Assembly (NCBI RefSeq): GCF_000003815.2
Contig: NC_049982.1
Coordinates: forward strand, 1,509,192-1,573,191
Direction of reading: 5' to 3'
Source: Branchiostoma floridae
Lineage: Eukaryota; Chordata; Leptocardii; Amphioxiformes; Branchiostomatidae
DNA length: 64,000 nucleotides
The stretch's first letter is position 1, and each line of letters begins with the position of its first letter. Under the pieces are notes generated by a model. The model made no database searches. It had not been told where the DNA came from and saw only the letters and a list, made by a program, of their open reading frames with translations. Positions 36,301 through 48,100 of the stretch are shown piece after piece. A program made the translations under genes and the position numbers.

Positions 36301-36404
36301 ACACTAACCTTAGCTGTTGATGGCCCCACTGTCAGGTCCTTCGTCAAACAGAAGGTCTTCACCAAGTTTTGGAGCTGGCGACTGCACAGGCGATGGCAGG
36401 ACAT
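33317..36404 (-). CDS. gene D: glycine N-acyltransferase-like protein (287 aa)
   Basis: Five coding exons: 36404-36309, 35481-35362, 34843-34732, 34293-34152 and 33710-33317. All are GT-AG and the phases join cleanly (0,0,1,2). The start is MSCHRLCSRQLQNLV. Residues 33-72 contain GKIPGELVFAVDKWPDY, the GLYAT-family core V-D-x-W-P-D-F/Y. Residues 158-287 form the C-terminal GNAT-like half: LERHHAELVNKTW, then FPSRCVY, then QPWGELGMM, then GAGYG, then YGFIETGN. GLYAT enzymes move acyl groups from acyl-CoA to glycine or other amines, in mitochondria in vertebrates. The length fits human GLYAT (about 296 aa). I see no obvious presequence. Relative to gene E, exon 4 has a short (GTACGG)n expansion coding VRVRVRVP. 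The exon with the ATG begins at an AG acceptor (36415), so an upstream 5' UTR exon exists. The acyl acceptor cannot be deduced. Confidence 0.85.
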
Positions 36405-37011
36405 GGTGGGCAGGTCTGTTGAAGATATAGAATTAAGAACCAAGAACTTTGATGCATAACAACCGTACAAGGTGTAATCCCTGGCAACAAATATGAACAA
36501 TACATATCAATCTACTCATGGCATTTACTGATAACGAATTTAAAGGTAAATAACTGGGTGGAAACAATAATAATTTGAATGTGAGAATTATGAATATTGT
36601 TGGCATTTGATTTCTCTTAATTTTGAAAAGCTTTTTGTGTACCGTCCCATTGACCGACAAAGGTTTACATAAACGTTAGACGCATATGGTTTTCTAACCC
36701 GGTCAAAACTCAACTACGCCGTATTCAGCCAACTATGTCGTAGTTTGACAAGGCACGGCGAACTAGTTCACACAGCGGGCTCCAATACGACTTACCTTTC
36801 CCAGTTCGTCATAGTTGCCTAAAATACGGTCTGACTCAACTACGTCGTAATAATAACCCTGACTAAATCACCCTCCGGCTAGCACGGCAGTTACTACCCG
36901 GTCAATAACCCTAGCCAGTGAGAGATTGTATATAATTCTTAAAAACATACAAGATTACTTTAGTACTTCTCTGTGACTTCCTTAGCAAAGAAAAACTTCT
37001 TATAAGCATAC

Positions 37012-37080
37012 CTTCACTTGTTGCCGAGAGTGCTTGATGCTTTTCTGGTGTAGATTAGTCGCTTTGTGTGCCCGTGTGCG
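37012..37080 (-). other. candidate 5' UTR exon of gene D
   Basis: GTGAAG-GTATGC on the minus strand is a good donor at 37011/37012, about 600 bp upstream of the coding exon's acceptor (36415). The 5' limit is not visible. Confidence 0.3.
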
Positions 37081-37099
37081 AAAATGTCCTGCGCAGTTG

Positions 37100-39090
37100 A
37101 CTGTCACTTTCCGAATCTTCCTCTGACAACTGTACCGCGGCTGGCGTTCTTTTACACTCTTTGCGTCGGCCTAAATCATGACGTACTGATATTTTTATCT
37201 AAACAAATGACATCATGATATGTTCTAAATTTAGCATGAGGTGCCCTACCTTGTGGCTACGCCCGATCATTGACCCTACGGTAATTATAGATAAAAATTC
37301 GCACGCTTAAACGGAACAGTGGTCTCTTTTAAACTATCAGAATACTAATGTATTACGCTGATTCAAAGCTGCACTAGTGTCCATCTCTGCATAATGGCTA
37401 CCACGTGGTCATTATAGCCACTTTTGGTGATCCTGTCCATATAGTCCCCGTGAGTTTCATTATATGCAGGTACTCGATTCAGTTATCTAAGATATGATTC
37501 AAGAGCGTGCCATACCAGTGACAGTGCCAAGGCATTCTAACATAAGAAAAATAATGAAGAAAAAAAAACACGTTGATTTGATAATATTCCGTCGGTCTGA
37601 TTTAACTTACTGAAAATTGCAGGTGTACATTATATACTAAAACCACCTATACCTAGTACAAAAACTGCTAAATGACAATCATAACATTTACATTTCAAAG
37701 ATAGTCGCAAACAGGATTTGTCCGGTAGGTTGTGATTACACAGTTCGTTTAACCCATGAAGTCCACTAACCTCAAGGACGAATGGGACTTTCCGTAGCTA
37801 CGTTCAAACCTGGGCGGACCCGGTTATTAGCGGTCAAGCTACTCAAAAGTAAGTAAAGCTTCTTTGAGCTGCAGTTCTTCAGTTCAGGTACCATATTGTT
37901 CCTGTTATTTTACGCAAATAAACATCTAGATAATATATGGAACAAAACACAGTAGTAGCCTTACAAGTTCTTGCTTAAAAGTTTGGTATATGTCGCGTTT
38001 TCTGTAACAACAGACTCAAAGTTTTATCTGATTGACAAATCTAAATTCTAGTCTCATAATTAAGAAACTTCCGAAATATCGCGTTAAGTATATAGAAAGA
38101 ACACAATAGTGTTGTGTGTAACTCAGTTACACTGACTTTCGACTTAAGCTTGTAGGTCACTTTCACACACTTAATTAAACCCATTGAACAGAGACAGAGG
38201 CGGAATTTTCCACACCATTGTTCAGTACTGGGTGGCTCGTACGTCAGCTAATTTGAATATTGCATTTGCCCTGTTACTGTCGGACAGTAGCTGACTCAGC
38301 AATCCAAAAGTAAGCCATATGTATACTTTCTAACAATTCTACAAAAGCCCACAACCGTCTGCATGCCACGGACCTAATCATGATCACCAACATGGTTAGT
38401 GAATTCGAAGATGTACATGTACAATTCCGAAAATAGATTGGTAAACTATGGCACATTATTGTAGCCATATATTGCTGCTAGTACTAGTTAAAGCCGTTCG
38501 ATATTTTCTCACAACGTTAGAGTCTTCCAGACAACTATGTAATGCGTTGCAGCTCAGTTCACGCTACTTTTCAGAAGGAACTCGGCAACACGCGGCAAAA
38601 CGGATTGCCACATTTCAATCTGTTATTCCAAAATGCATCGTGACTGTCGCTCTTTTATGCTATTCTAGCATGTCAAGAAATCACATTCATATCGTTTTAT
38701 AATTAACGTATGGAATCATGCTATCTAGGCATTGACTGACAAAAATGTTGCCCAACCCTCATAATGAATTTACAGACAACGACACCAAAAGTTATCAAGA
38801 ATTAAATGTTACATCTATTTAAACTGTATTTGTTTGTCTGTGTCAATTTTATAACATATACAAAGGATGTTTTAGACGCAACGCATTTTCAGTAATCCGT
38901 TTAATAGGCAACACTAGAATTCCACGAACCTTTGCCAAATAAACCAGGTTTATTATGTAGAATGGTGTCTGAAGACAATAGTTACTCATACGCTTGCAAT
39001 TGGTTTATGAAATTTCGGCATTAATGATTCAAATAAGATCCCAATTTACAATAAATTAATATCAAATTGTATCGAGCAGGAATTAAGCTA
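37100..39090. other. spacer upstream of gene D
   Basis: AT-rich sequence without a convincing exon. Short ORFs at 38274-38702 overlap on both strands and have no motif. Confidence 0.45.
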
Positions 39091-39668
39091 CGAGGGGCGT
39101 GCAATTAGTAATGGTCCTGACCCATTTCCCATAGCAGGAGATTAATGAAACTTGGCACAGTTATTAGTCTTTCTCTTCATAGGAATCACCCAGAGTTATG
39201 CATTTCTCCCATCGTTTGATGCAGCTCTGGACACCGATTTTGTAGGACACCCCAGGTTGGTCCTCCAACTGATGCCTCATCAATGGCACAAGAGGGACGA
39301 CCAGGTCTGGGAGCTGTTTCCACAGACTTCCAGCCACGTTTGAATTCAGGATGCCAGCGTTTTACAAGGTCATATGATGGGGCATCATCACCATAAGTTT
39401 CATTTATTTCATCAAAAGTCTTCTTTGGTGTGCGTCCTTTCAAATACAAAAACCGGATCACTGCGCGACACTCAACTGGTTCCATTTCACACCTGGTCCA
39501 TTTCGCACCTGACTAAGTTCAAACACCAGTAAATCAGAAACCACAATTAGTTCAGAGCTGTCTTTTGCAACATAACCCATAGAGATATGAATTATTACAC
39601 ATACAAAATTTCATTTAGATCAAACAACTGGAAGTGGGTCAGGACCATTACTTATTGCACGCCCCTCG
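39091..39668 (-). mobile_element. internally deleted mariner-type element with TA target duplication
   Basis: Terminal inverted repeats start CGAGGGGCGTGCAATTAGTA and continue ATGGTCCTGACCCA on the left, mirrored on the right (TGGGTCAGGACCATTACTTA, then TTGCACGCCCCTCG). TA flanks each end (39089-39090, 39669-39670). At 578 bp it is less than half a typical mariner. The remaining coding part is the N-terminal helix-turn-helix of a SETMAR/Hsmar1-like transposase; the catalytic DDD part is missing. Confidence 0.85.
39186..39485 (-). pseudogene. mariner transposase N-terminal fragment (HTH_48-like)
   Basis: A 99-codon ORF begins MEPVECRAVIRFLYLKGRTP and continues APSYDLVKRWHPEFKRGW, then PRPGRPS. 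This is the mariner DNA-binding domain pattern (AVIKFLFLKG, APSYxTVKRW, EFKRG, PRPGRP). After about residue 70 it runs into unrelated sequence and ends, so it cannot encode an active transposase. Confidence 0.75.
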
Positions 39669-39699
39669 TATCAGCATACCAAAAATTATGATGATCATT

Positions 39700-40210
39700 T
39701 GATCCATTCTTGACTCTCTTTCAAAGTCTTTGAATACACCTCTTACTCTCTGCCCTCTTTTTCAGTTACATATGTGACAACTTAAAAAAACTATTATGGG
39801 ATGCGGTGAATTTATGAGCTTCCCTAATCAATAATGCAAATTAGCTATTAATTTGCATAATAAGTATCACTTAATATAAGTCTTCACTTAGGCTATCTAC
39901 ATAACAAAAATAATGACGATCCGTCAACACGTTCATATTTTCTCATTTATTGTGCAAATGAGGTCGTTATTTGCATGATTAATATGTATTGACATTTCTC
40001 TCCTTCCCAGCTACATATGTGACAAGTTTGAAAGTCCTACCATGTGATGCAGCGGATTTATAAACTTTCCTCATTAATTATGCAAATTAGCTGTTGATTC
40101 GCATACTAGTTATTAGTATCCCATTACGTAAGTCATCACCCATTCTATCTACATACAAAAAATCATGACGATCCGTCAACACGTTGTAGAGTTATTCTCG
40201 TATTCTAAGT
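39700..40210. repeat. two diverged tandem copies of an about 240-bp repeat
   Basis: The phrases AGTTACATATGTGACAA, AATTATGCAAATTAGCT and CATGACGATCCGTCAACACG recur in order near 39765-39940 and 40008-40185. This is a dispersed repeat and no ORF is visible. Confidence 0.6.
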
Positions 40211-40414
40211 TTGGAAATCAACTTTAAACAAGTTGAAGGGGCTACCCACATGTTTTGAGATGAATAAATGAATAAATAGAGTTTGAAAGGTAACCGGCGC
40301 CTGCAGTTCCAAATAAGTCGCTAGAGGCCCAAAGTCACAGCACTTACTCTCCGCCCCAAAGGCAATGTACTACTCACGACCAGAGCATGTCCAGAATAAG
40401 AGATATAGAAAAAA

Positions 40415-40615
40415 GAGTTTCGCTGCAGTACCTTAGCAAGCCGCTAGTGGTCCCATTATAGAACCTGACCTTCGTTTCCCTTACCCACCTAACAAATATC
40501 ATTAGGATCCATCCAAGGCTTCTTGAGTTATGCTGTTGATATACAGACACACAAGCAGACACAGTCACAAACACGCCCAAAATATAACCTTAGCCATTCT
40601 GGCAAAGGTAACAAG
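40415..40615. mobile_element. dispersed repeat with CA-rich middle, copy 1
   Basis: It shares in order CGCTGCAGTACC, GGATCCATCCAAGGC, GAGTTATGCTG, an ACACA stretch and CAAAATATAACCTT with 42592-42795, which lies in intron 2 of gene E. Confidence 0.5.
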
Positions 40616-40682
40616 GTGGACATTAAGTGGAATGGGGTTATCAACTAATGATACATCTAATCTAAAATGAATGCTATTGGGT

Positions 40683-43600
40683 TTACATGTAAATCCAATA
40701 GCAGGAACCAGAGGGATCCCACTTAGCCCCCATTCGATCAAACATTTTGATGGGTATTTCGTTGCCCGACTCTGCGTAGCCGTACGGCAGATCCCCCGCC
40801 TCCAGCGTGTCGTTCACCAGGCTGTGGAGGATGCCTGCTGCGTACCCGGCGCGGGGAACGCTGGTCCGCATCATGCCCAGCTCGCCCCACGGCTGCACGA
40901 TCAGGAACGCCAGCGGCTCCCCCTGCTTGTCGTACACACATCTGGACGGGAACGTTGCCAGCACGTACTGGATGAACTCCAGCACCTTGGGCGGCCCTCC
41001 CCACACCCAGGTCTTGTTCACCAGCTCCGCGTGATGCCGCTCCAGACGGCCGATGGACAGGGACTCGTCGGGCAGGCTGGCGGGAGGAGAGGGTCGGGTT
41101 CCGGGTCAGTAAACAATTGTGAAAACGAGTGCACCCTCATTTATCATTGAGACAAATGAACCAATTTATGAACCAGTCTCTGCACAGTAATGCTACAAAT
41201 ACGTCGATGTAGGTTAGACATCCAGGTAATAAGATACACCAAAAAGTAATTACTCAAGCAACTGGATATGGTTTTGAAACGGTCAGACGTTCGGATNNNN
41301 NNNNNNNNNNNNNNNNNNNNNNNNNNNNNNNNNNNNNNNNNNNNNNNNNNNNNNNNNNNNNNNNNNNNNNNNNNNNNNNNNNNNNNNNNNNNNNNNGGTT
41401 TTGAAACGGTCAGACGTTTCGGATAGATATCCAGTTGCTTGAGTAACTACTTTTTGGTGAATGCTATAAATAGCGACTGTCTATCTCCTGTTACGACCAG
41501 TGGAAGAACTTCGGCAAGGTATGTAAAACTGGACCACTTTCCTTCCTTTTTTACTCTATCTGGGTACGGATCCGGAAGTGTAATATTTGGACTTTACTTC
41601 CTGATATGTCTAACTACCTTCTTTGTCCTTCTTTACTGGCAAGTGGCAGAAAATATTGAACGCCTCATCAGTTGTGGCTAACTAGGCTACAACTTTTCCA
41701 CTTCATAACACACACTCAAAGTTGAACAACATTGTACTTCAGCTAAAATTTCAAACTGAATTATACCTTACGATGATTTTATGACTCAAATGTATCGAAC
41801 GGCTGAGGTCTAACAAATGTTACCTGTACATGTCGTTTGCAGGCATCTTGTCGGTTTTGAAGGCTGTGCGCACCTGCGTCATGTTGTCAGGTGAGGGCAC
41901 CTGCTTTCCCATCTCCCGGCACACCTGGCGCAGCGCCGGCACACCTTTCTCTGAGAACGCTACACGTGAGAGGAAGAATACTGCTGCTGTCATCTTGAAA
42001 ATAAAGGTATTGGCAAAACAGGTAAAAGCTGCACGAATGTTTTTTTTTTTTGTTTAGCTGTCCAATGTTCTTATTATTAGAGGGACGTCTTTAAGTGTAA
42101 TGAGCCGGTTTAGAGATCATTTGCGCATGCGCAGCGAGATGCATTGTGGGTAAATGTGGGTTAAATAATTGCACCCGGGGAAAAAGTTATGACGAATAAA
42201 CGTCCTGATACCGATCAGACACTCATGTACTCTCCACAAATCAGGAACTTCTAACACAGCCCGTTGTGACTTGGTGTAAAAAATTATTTAAGATCATGTA
42301 GCTTTTCGTGTGAACGTTACCTGCGATGGTGAAGTTCCTGCTCCAATCCACCAGCTTGTCGTCCCGGAGGAGTTTCAGAAGACCGTCCCCATTTTCCCAG
42401 CAGAACGTGTAGGAGTCGATCTCCTGCAGATGCTGAAGTAAACAGGACATTCGCGTCATCAGCTGACACCGTTCTTCTGATACGCAGAACGCCAAACTTA
42501 TGCTACTTCCTCTAAGTACCAAGAGCTGTCTACGACTCAAAACTCAAAGCCGCAGTATGTCCATGAACTTGAAATATACAACCCGGACCGTTCCGCTGCA
42601 GTACCGAAACGGATTGCTAGGGGCCCAAAATATGATCGTTTTCAGGTCTCATCAAGACCTACCAACATTCCGAATATCAATACAATCCATCCAGGCGTTC
42701 TCGAGTTATGCTGGTCTTCTACAAACACACACACCCACATACCCACATACGCACAAGCGCTACCCAAAATATAACCTTCTTGACGAAGGAAGGTAAATGT
42801 GTATTTTACCTGTAATGTCCCCTCCCCCGCCGCACACATGACAGCGGAATAGTCCGGCCACTTGTCCACGGCAAACACCAGCTCACCCGGGATCTTCCCG
42901 GCAAGGTAGTTCCTGGCCGTGTAGAACATCTGAAGAGATATAGAACGTTAGTACCGGCAAACACCAGCTCACCTGGCGGTGTAGAACACCTGAGGAGATA
43001 GAACGTTAGTACCGGCAAACACCAGCTCACCTGGGATCTTCCCGGCAAGGTAGTTCCTGGCCGTGTAGAAGATCTAAAGGGATAGAACGTTAGTACCGGC
43101 AAACACCAGCTCACCCGGGATCTTACCGGCAAGGTAGTTCCTGGCGGTGTAGAACATCTGAGGAGATAGAACGTTAGTACAGGCAAACACCAGCTCACCT
43201 GGCGGTGTAGAACACCTGAGGAGATAGAACGTTAGTACCGGCAAACACCAGCTCACCTGGGATCTTCCCGGCAAGGTAGTTCCTGGCGGTGTAGAACACC
43301 TGAGGAGATAGAACGTTAGTACCGGCAAACACCAGCTCACCTGGCGGTGTAGAACACCTGAGGAGATAGAACGTTAGTACCGGCAAACACCAGCTCACCC
43401 GGGATCTTACCGGCAAGGTAGTTCCTGGCGGTGTAGAACATCTGAGGAGATAGAACGTTAGTACCGGCAAACACCAGCTCACCTGGCGGTGTAGAACACC
43501 TGAGGAGATAGAACGTTAGTACCGGCAAACACCAGCTCACCTGGCGGTGTAGAACACCTGAGGAGATAGAACGTTAGTACAGGCAAACACCAGCTCACCT

Positions 43601-44476
43601 GGCGGTGTAGAACACCTGAGGAGATAGAACGTTAGTACCGGCAAACACCAGCTCACCCGGGATCTTACCGGCAAGGTAGTTCCTGGCGGTGTAGAACATC
43701 TGAGGGGATAGAACGTTAGTACAGTGGTTCGCAGTGGAGGATATCTGTTGTCTCCTGTTTATGATGGTAGAAGACGGATGAATATGTAATTGCTGTAGCC
43801 CTGCATTTTAAACTGCAGCTTGTCTTCATTGGTAGAACTTTCCAGTACATGGGACACCGCTTTGCATCAAAAAGTAACTTTTCCTATGGTATTGTCTTAC
43901 GTATTGTCTTACATCTTACATCTTACATGGTATTGTCTTACGTATTGTCTTACATCTAAACATTATTAACATTTGAGTGACTTTTTTTATGAGATCCTTA
44001 TGAGTTGGTGACTTTATTCATGACAAGTTTTCCTAGTTAGCTGTACTTGTAAGCTGTCAGTATATTCTTAGTCTCTACCAGACTCCGGATCGCTGGAAAA
44101 ATCGTAGAAATGGAACAAATAGAGGAGTAAGCCGGCCAGAGGAATATAACCGGCCAGGGAACAGCATCGCGAGCTGTTCCCTGGCCGGTTATATTCCTCT
44201 CTATTTGTTCCATTTCTACGATTTCCCAGCGATCCGAAGTCTGATAGAGACTATTATATTCTAGTGACGCGGAAGAAGAGTTATGAATATCATTCAAAAC
44301 GTCTGGAAGCAATTTTCTGTTTTTAATCCAGCTGTAAAGATTGAATCGTGTTAGAAGATGTAGGGCATATATGTACTGACCTTAGCTGTTGATGGCCCCA
44401 CTGTCAGGTCCTGCTTTAAACAGAAGGTCTTCACAAAGTCTTGGAGCTGGCGACTGCACAGGCGATAGCAGGACAT
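40683..44476 (-). CDS. gene E: glycine N-acyltransferase-like protein (285 aa)
   Basis: Five coding exons: 44476-44381, 42929-42810, 42432-42321, 41959-41824 and 41076-40683. Phases match gene D. It starts MSCYRLCSRQLQDFVKTFC. Exon 2 carries GELVFAVDKWPDY. The C-terminal half has LERHHAELVNKTW, FPSRCVYDKQGE, QPWGELGMM, RAGYA and YGYAESGN, and ends CYWIYM-stop. It is a close tandem paralogue of D, with the greatest difference in the exon 4 end and the region after GMM (RTSVPRAGYAAG against WSKVPGAGYGFY). The exon with the ATG again starts at an AG acceptor (44487). Intron 1 holds an expanded array of partial exon 2 copies that gene D lacks. Intron 4 contains an assembly gap. Confidence 0.86.
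41236..41460. mobile_element. foldback element around an assembly gap
   Basis: CACCAAAAAGTAATTACTC and AACTGGATAT on the left are mirrored by ATATCCAGTTGCTTGAGTA and CTTTTTGGTG on the right. GGTTTTGAAACGGTCAGACG occurs on both sides of the 100-N gap (41297-41396) in the same orientation, so the gap may hide or duplicate part of the element. Related ends are at 25205-25245 and 58205-58235. Confidence 0.6.
42592..42795. mobile_element. dispersed repeat with CA-rich middle, copy 2
   Basis: The counterpart of 40415-40615, here inside intron 2 of gene E, with GTACCGAAACGGATTGCTAG at its left and CAAAATATAACCTTCTTGAC at its right. Confidence 0.5.
42930..43715 (-). repeat. minisatellite over the exon 2 acceptor of gene E (about 11 decoys)
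   Basis: The acceptor plus the start of exon 2 (coding MFYTARNY...GELVFA) recurs near 42979, 43063, 43149, 43206, 43294, 43349, 43434, 43490, 43547, 43604 and 43692. Long units (about 85 bp) keep GKIPGELVFAG. Short units (about 57 bp) have lost the middle 27 or so bases. Each ends TACTAACGTTCTATCTCC before the next acceptor. The farthest unit joins intron sequence similar to gene D (GTGGTTCGCAGT), so the array grew after the D/E duplication. Confidence 0.92.
44067..44253. mobile_element. foldback MITE, CTTAGTCTCTACCAG family
   Basis: Near-perfect arms of about 85 bp meet at AGCATCGCGAGCTGTTCC. The arms carry CTGGCCGGTTATATTCCTCT and TTTGTTCCATTTCTACGATT. It lies in intron 1 of gene E. Confidence 0.75.
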
Positions 44477-44489
44477 GGTGGGCAGGTCT

Positions 44490-45186
44490 GTTAAAGAGAT
44501 TAGAATCAAGCTTTCATATTGCAAAACTGTCGGGTTACGCCGAAAGGTGGTTTAACTGGCTATATAAATTAGATACAGAAAACAACAGTTACTGCGCAAG
44601 GTCCAATGTCTGACAGAAAAACAAGAACTGTCATTCTCAGAGACCAATCTGCAGATAACATTTACTAATAACTAAGTCGAGTAACTAGGCGGAAACGCTT
44701 GTTGTATTTGAGTATGGTGGATGAAGACGAACGGCAGAGCTATGAAAGTGTCTACGTACCACCCTTGCGCTGGTCTTCAAAGATTGTGCCTGAAAATAAA
44801 GTTGCGCGGCCGGTTTTGTTTCTTCTTATTGGTAGCCCTCCGCTATCGAAGATGACTCGTTCGCGGGGGTTAGGGCGGGGTGTACATTAAGACTACAATG
44901 CGTGAAAATGGCATGCGAATGATTCAAATAAAACTTTGGGTATTGTGAAAGTGTGAAAGTTTTGAGACAAAAGGGGTGTGAATCATTAAGCCCAGGTGGG
45001 CATTCTCCGGTTTTCTCAATGACACGGGCTTTATTAGGACTTTATAGCACGACAACTGTAAAGGATACAATGTGTGGCAACTTGTACGTACAATACATAC
45101 AGAACAGGAACAACTACATGACTTTCTGATATCTGAAAATCTAAGAAACTAATCTATTTTACGAATGGCAAGAGTACATGTATAAA
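44490..45186. other. upstream region of gene E
   Basis: No clear 5' UTR exon is visible. A short repeat scrap at 44530-44580 (TTACGCCGAAAGGTGG, then GGCTATATA) matches the GATACA-tailed repeat at 19531. Confidence 0.4.
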
Positions 45187-48100
45187 CTAGAAAGGCCGAC
45201 ATTTGCTTGAGAGCAAATACAGCATATTTCAGCCATACCCCTTCCCACGCAACATTGGACTGTTCCAAATCACCCCTGCGCAAAAATGGAACATCTTAAC
45301 AGTACATTATCCCCCAAAGTGGACTAGTTTTGTGAATTGATTCCAGGTCAAAACAGAGCTTGCTTCTATTTTTCAGAAAATGACAATAATCACACCTTCC
45401 ATTCAGAAAATTTTCATCATGATTGACAATTGTTGAATGACTTCATGTAATGTCATTACAAATTTTCAGTACGATAACTAGGTGTAAGTATAAAAAAGTA
45501 TAAGGTCCTTGTGTTGTGGGTACATTCATTATTGCAGTGAACATTTTATTCAAGTAGGGCATACGATTTAATAACTATCAANNNNNNNNNNNNNNNNNNN
45601 NNNNNNNNNNNNNNNNNNNNNNNNNNNNNNNNNNNNNNNNNNNNNNNNNNNNNNNNNNNNNNNNNNNNNNNNNNNNNNNNNGCCACTTTTTGTCGGTCCC
45701 TTGGGTATTTTATCTACAAGTTGCCACCTCTATACAGAGGCCACCTGTCTATAGTGGCCAAATTTGCCCGGTCCCTTGAGTGGCAGCTATAGACAGGTTA
45801 GACTGTACTGTGTAGTAGGAGCGTTTGTTTTCTTCAAGCTGTAAAACTGTTAAACTGTTTTACTTTGTATGCAATCAGCCATCGAGCCTAATCTTATTTT
45901 AGTTTAACAACTTCCTGCCAGACTCGGAAGATACGATTGAACCTTGTTCGAGGATTTCTTTTCGGAGGTCAGTCTGTTCATACCCTGGCTCTGAGAGTGT
46001 TTTATTGGGCTGAAACTCTGGCAGTTCAAAGTTACTTACAATTTGAATGTTCAAAATTTATGTCAAACAACAACAGCACAGGAAACACCTACATTTGCTC
46101 TGGGGAAAATACAGCACTTTTCTTTCCAGTCCAGTGATAGAAATGTGGCCACTATATAGACAGGTGGTCACTATAGAGAAAATGCTGATCTGTTGACTGG
46201 GAGCAATACGCTACACATGATTTCAGTACACTGATCTTAACTTATATATAAACATTGCACAGGTAAGCCAATTGTTTGGATGTACAATTAAGTTCAAATG
46301 ATTCTGAAGAGAAATATTGATGAGAAAATAATCATTTTCACCACTGTCTAACTTATAATTACGTATCAAAACTAAACGCAAACTGTCTAACTAACGCACC
46401 TTTCGCCGACTTGATCAAAGGGCCGCCGGCTATCATTCAAACACGGCTGTTGATTAGACTTAGAGTTTCAAACAGTCGTGAGCCAGTTGACAGCGAGCTT
46501 CATGCTACGTGATGTATTACATTGCTTGGACCTTCTTTCCCACAGCGGTGCTTCTACAAAATATTTAGACTGTAACACTGAGTCCCGCATGTTTTATAGA
46601 ATAGAATTTGACGCAGAACAGCGTTTTTTGCCAGGCATTTTTCCTGAAACATGTCCGTGGGAATATCAGCGAGGCGGCGACGCAGGGCTATCAGACCGTC
46701 AACAAAAGTCGCACGGCGCTAGCGGTATAAATAAGCCCTTCAACTAATTATAAGGATGGCAACTCGGACAATATTTACAAGTACTGTTGAGCTAAGGAAA
46801 GTTTGTTGTTTATGAGGTTTTAGTTGTCTTTGAAACTTTGACCCGAAATATTTTAAGTCAAACTGCTGAAGAGAAGTAAGTGACTACTACGATCATCGTA
46901 GATATGACCCTAAAAAAAGGATAAAAGAAGCATTCTCAATAGTCTAAAATGCAAGGACTGCGGCCCCCGGGCCACTGTCCGACGCTTTGAAAAAATCCTG
47001 GCGAGAAGTCTGTACAGCCCGAGTCTTCAAGTTACCGTATTGTGTGGTCCCGCTTATGAATATTAATTAGCCTTCGTTTTCCCCTTCGCTGATTGGCTGA
47101 ACCATTAATTGAATCAACTCTTCCTGTCGGCTAGACGCAGGTGCAGATGTCGGCTCCGTGGGGTGAACGTCCGAAAGGTCACGGCATGTAGAACGAAAGA
47201 AAAACAATTTCCCCTAAAAAAAGTGCTGTAATTAAGCCTTTTACAGTACTTTATGCCAAAAATTTTACTTGCATCATTTTATCAACTATCTTATGCCTAT
47301 CTATACCAAATGTTAGGTCATTCACTTGTAATGGCAGGGTACAGGGGGGCAAAATATATTGTTATAAGACCGTCAACAACAGTCGCACGGAGCTAACAGC
47401 GCAGTGAAAATACCATCGCTAGCGTTTCAACTTCGGCTGATAAGTTATAAGTACTGTTGAACTCAGTAACGTTAAAGTTTGTTTTTAGTTGCCTTTGACG
47501 GTTTGACCTGAAATACTGTTACGCTAAACTCCTGAAGAGAAGTTAAGTGACTGCTGTGATTATTACAGAAATGCCCCTAAAACTGATACAATAAGCCTTC
47601 TGAATAGCCTAAAGTGCAAGAGTTTCAGGCGGGCTTCGCCACCCTGGGACCCCCAACGGGGCTCTGCCCCTGGACCCTGCCGGGCCGGGGCCTTCGGCGT
47701 TCTTCGGCGGCCCCCGAAAAAAATTCTGGCGGGAACACTGCCGTATATACGGAATCGTGGGGCCCCGCTTATGAATATTAATTAGCCTTCGCTCTTCGCG
47801 CACAGGTGTGGACTCCGTGCGGGGTCACGGAAGGTCACGCCAGGAGGCTAAAAGAAAACAAATTACCCCTCAGAAAAGTGCCCAAATTAATTATTTTAGA
47901 GTAGTTTATGTCCAAACTTTTACTTGGATCATTTTACCAACTATCTAATGCCTATCTACACCAAATGTCAGGCCATTCCATTGTAAGACCAGGGTACAGG
48001 GGGACAATATATTTTATTTTGGTCAAAACATGACCTTTAAACCTCAATAAAATCATTTTAGAGGCAGATATGAAAAAAATGAGAAAAAAGCATCAAGGTA

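Noticed and set aside
42806-43540. Overlapping ORFs with repeated SWCLPVLTFY or GELVFAGTNVL
   Set aside because: They are frame shadows of the gene E exon 2 array.
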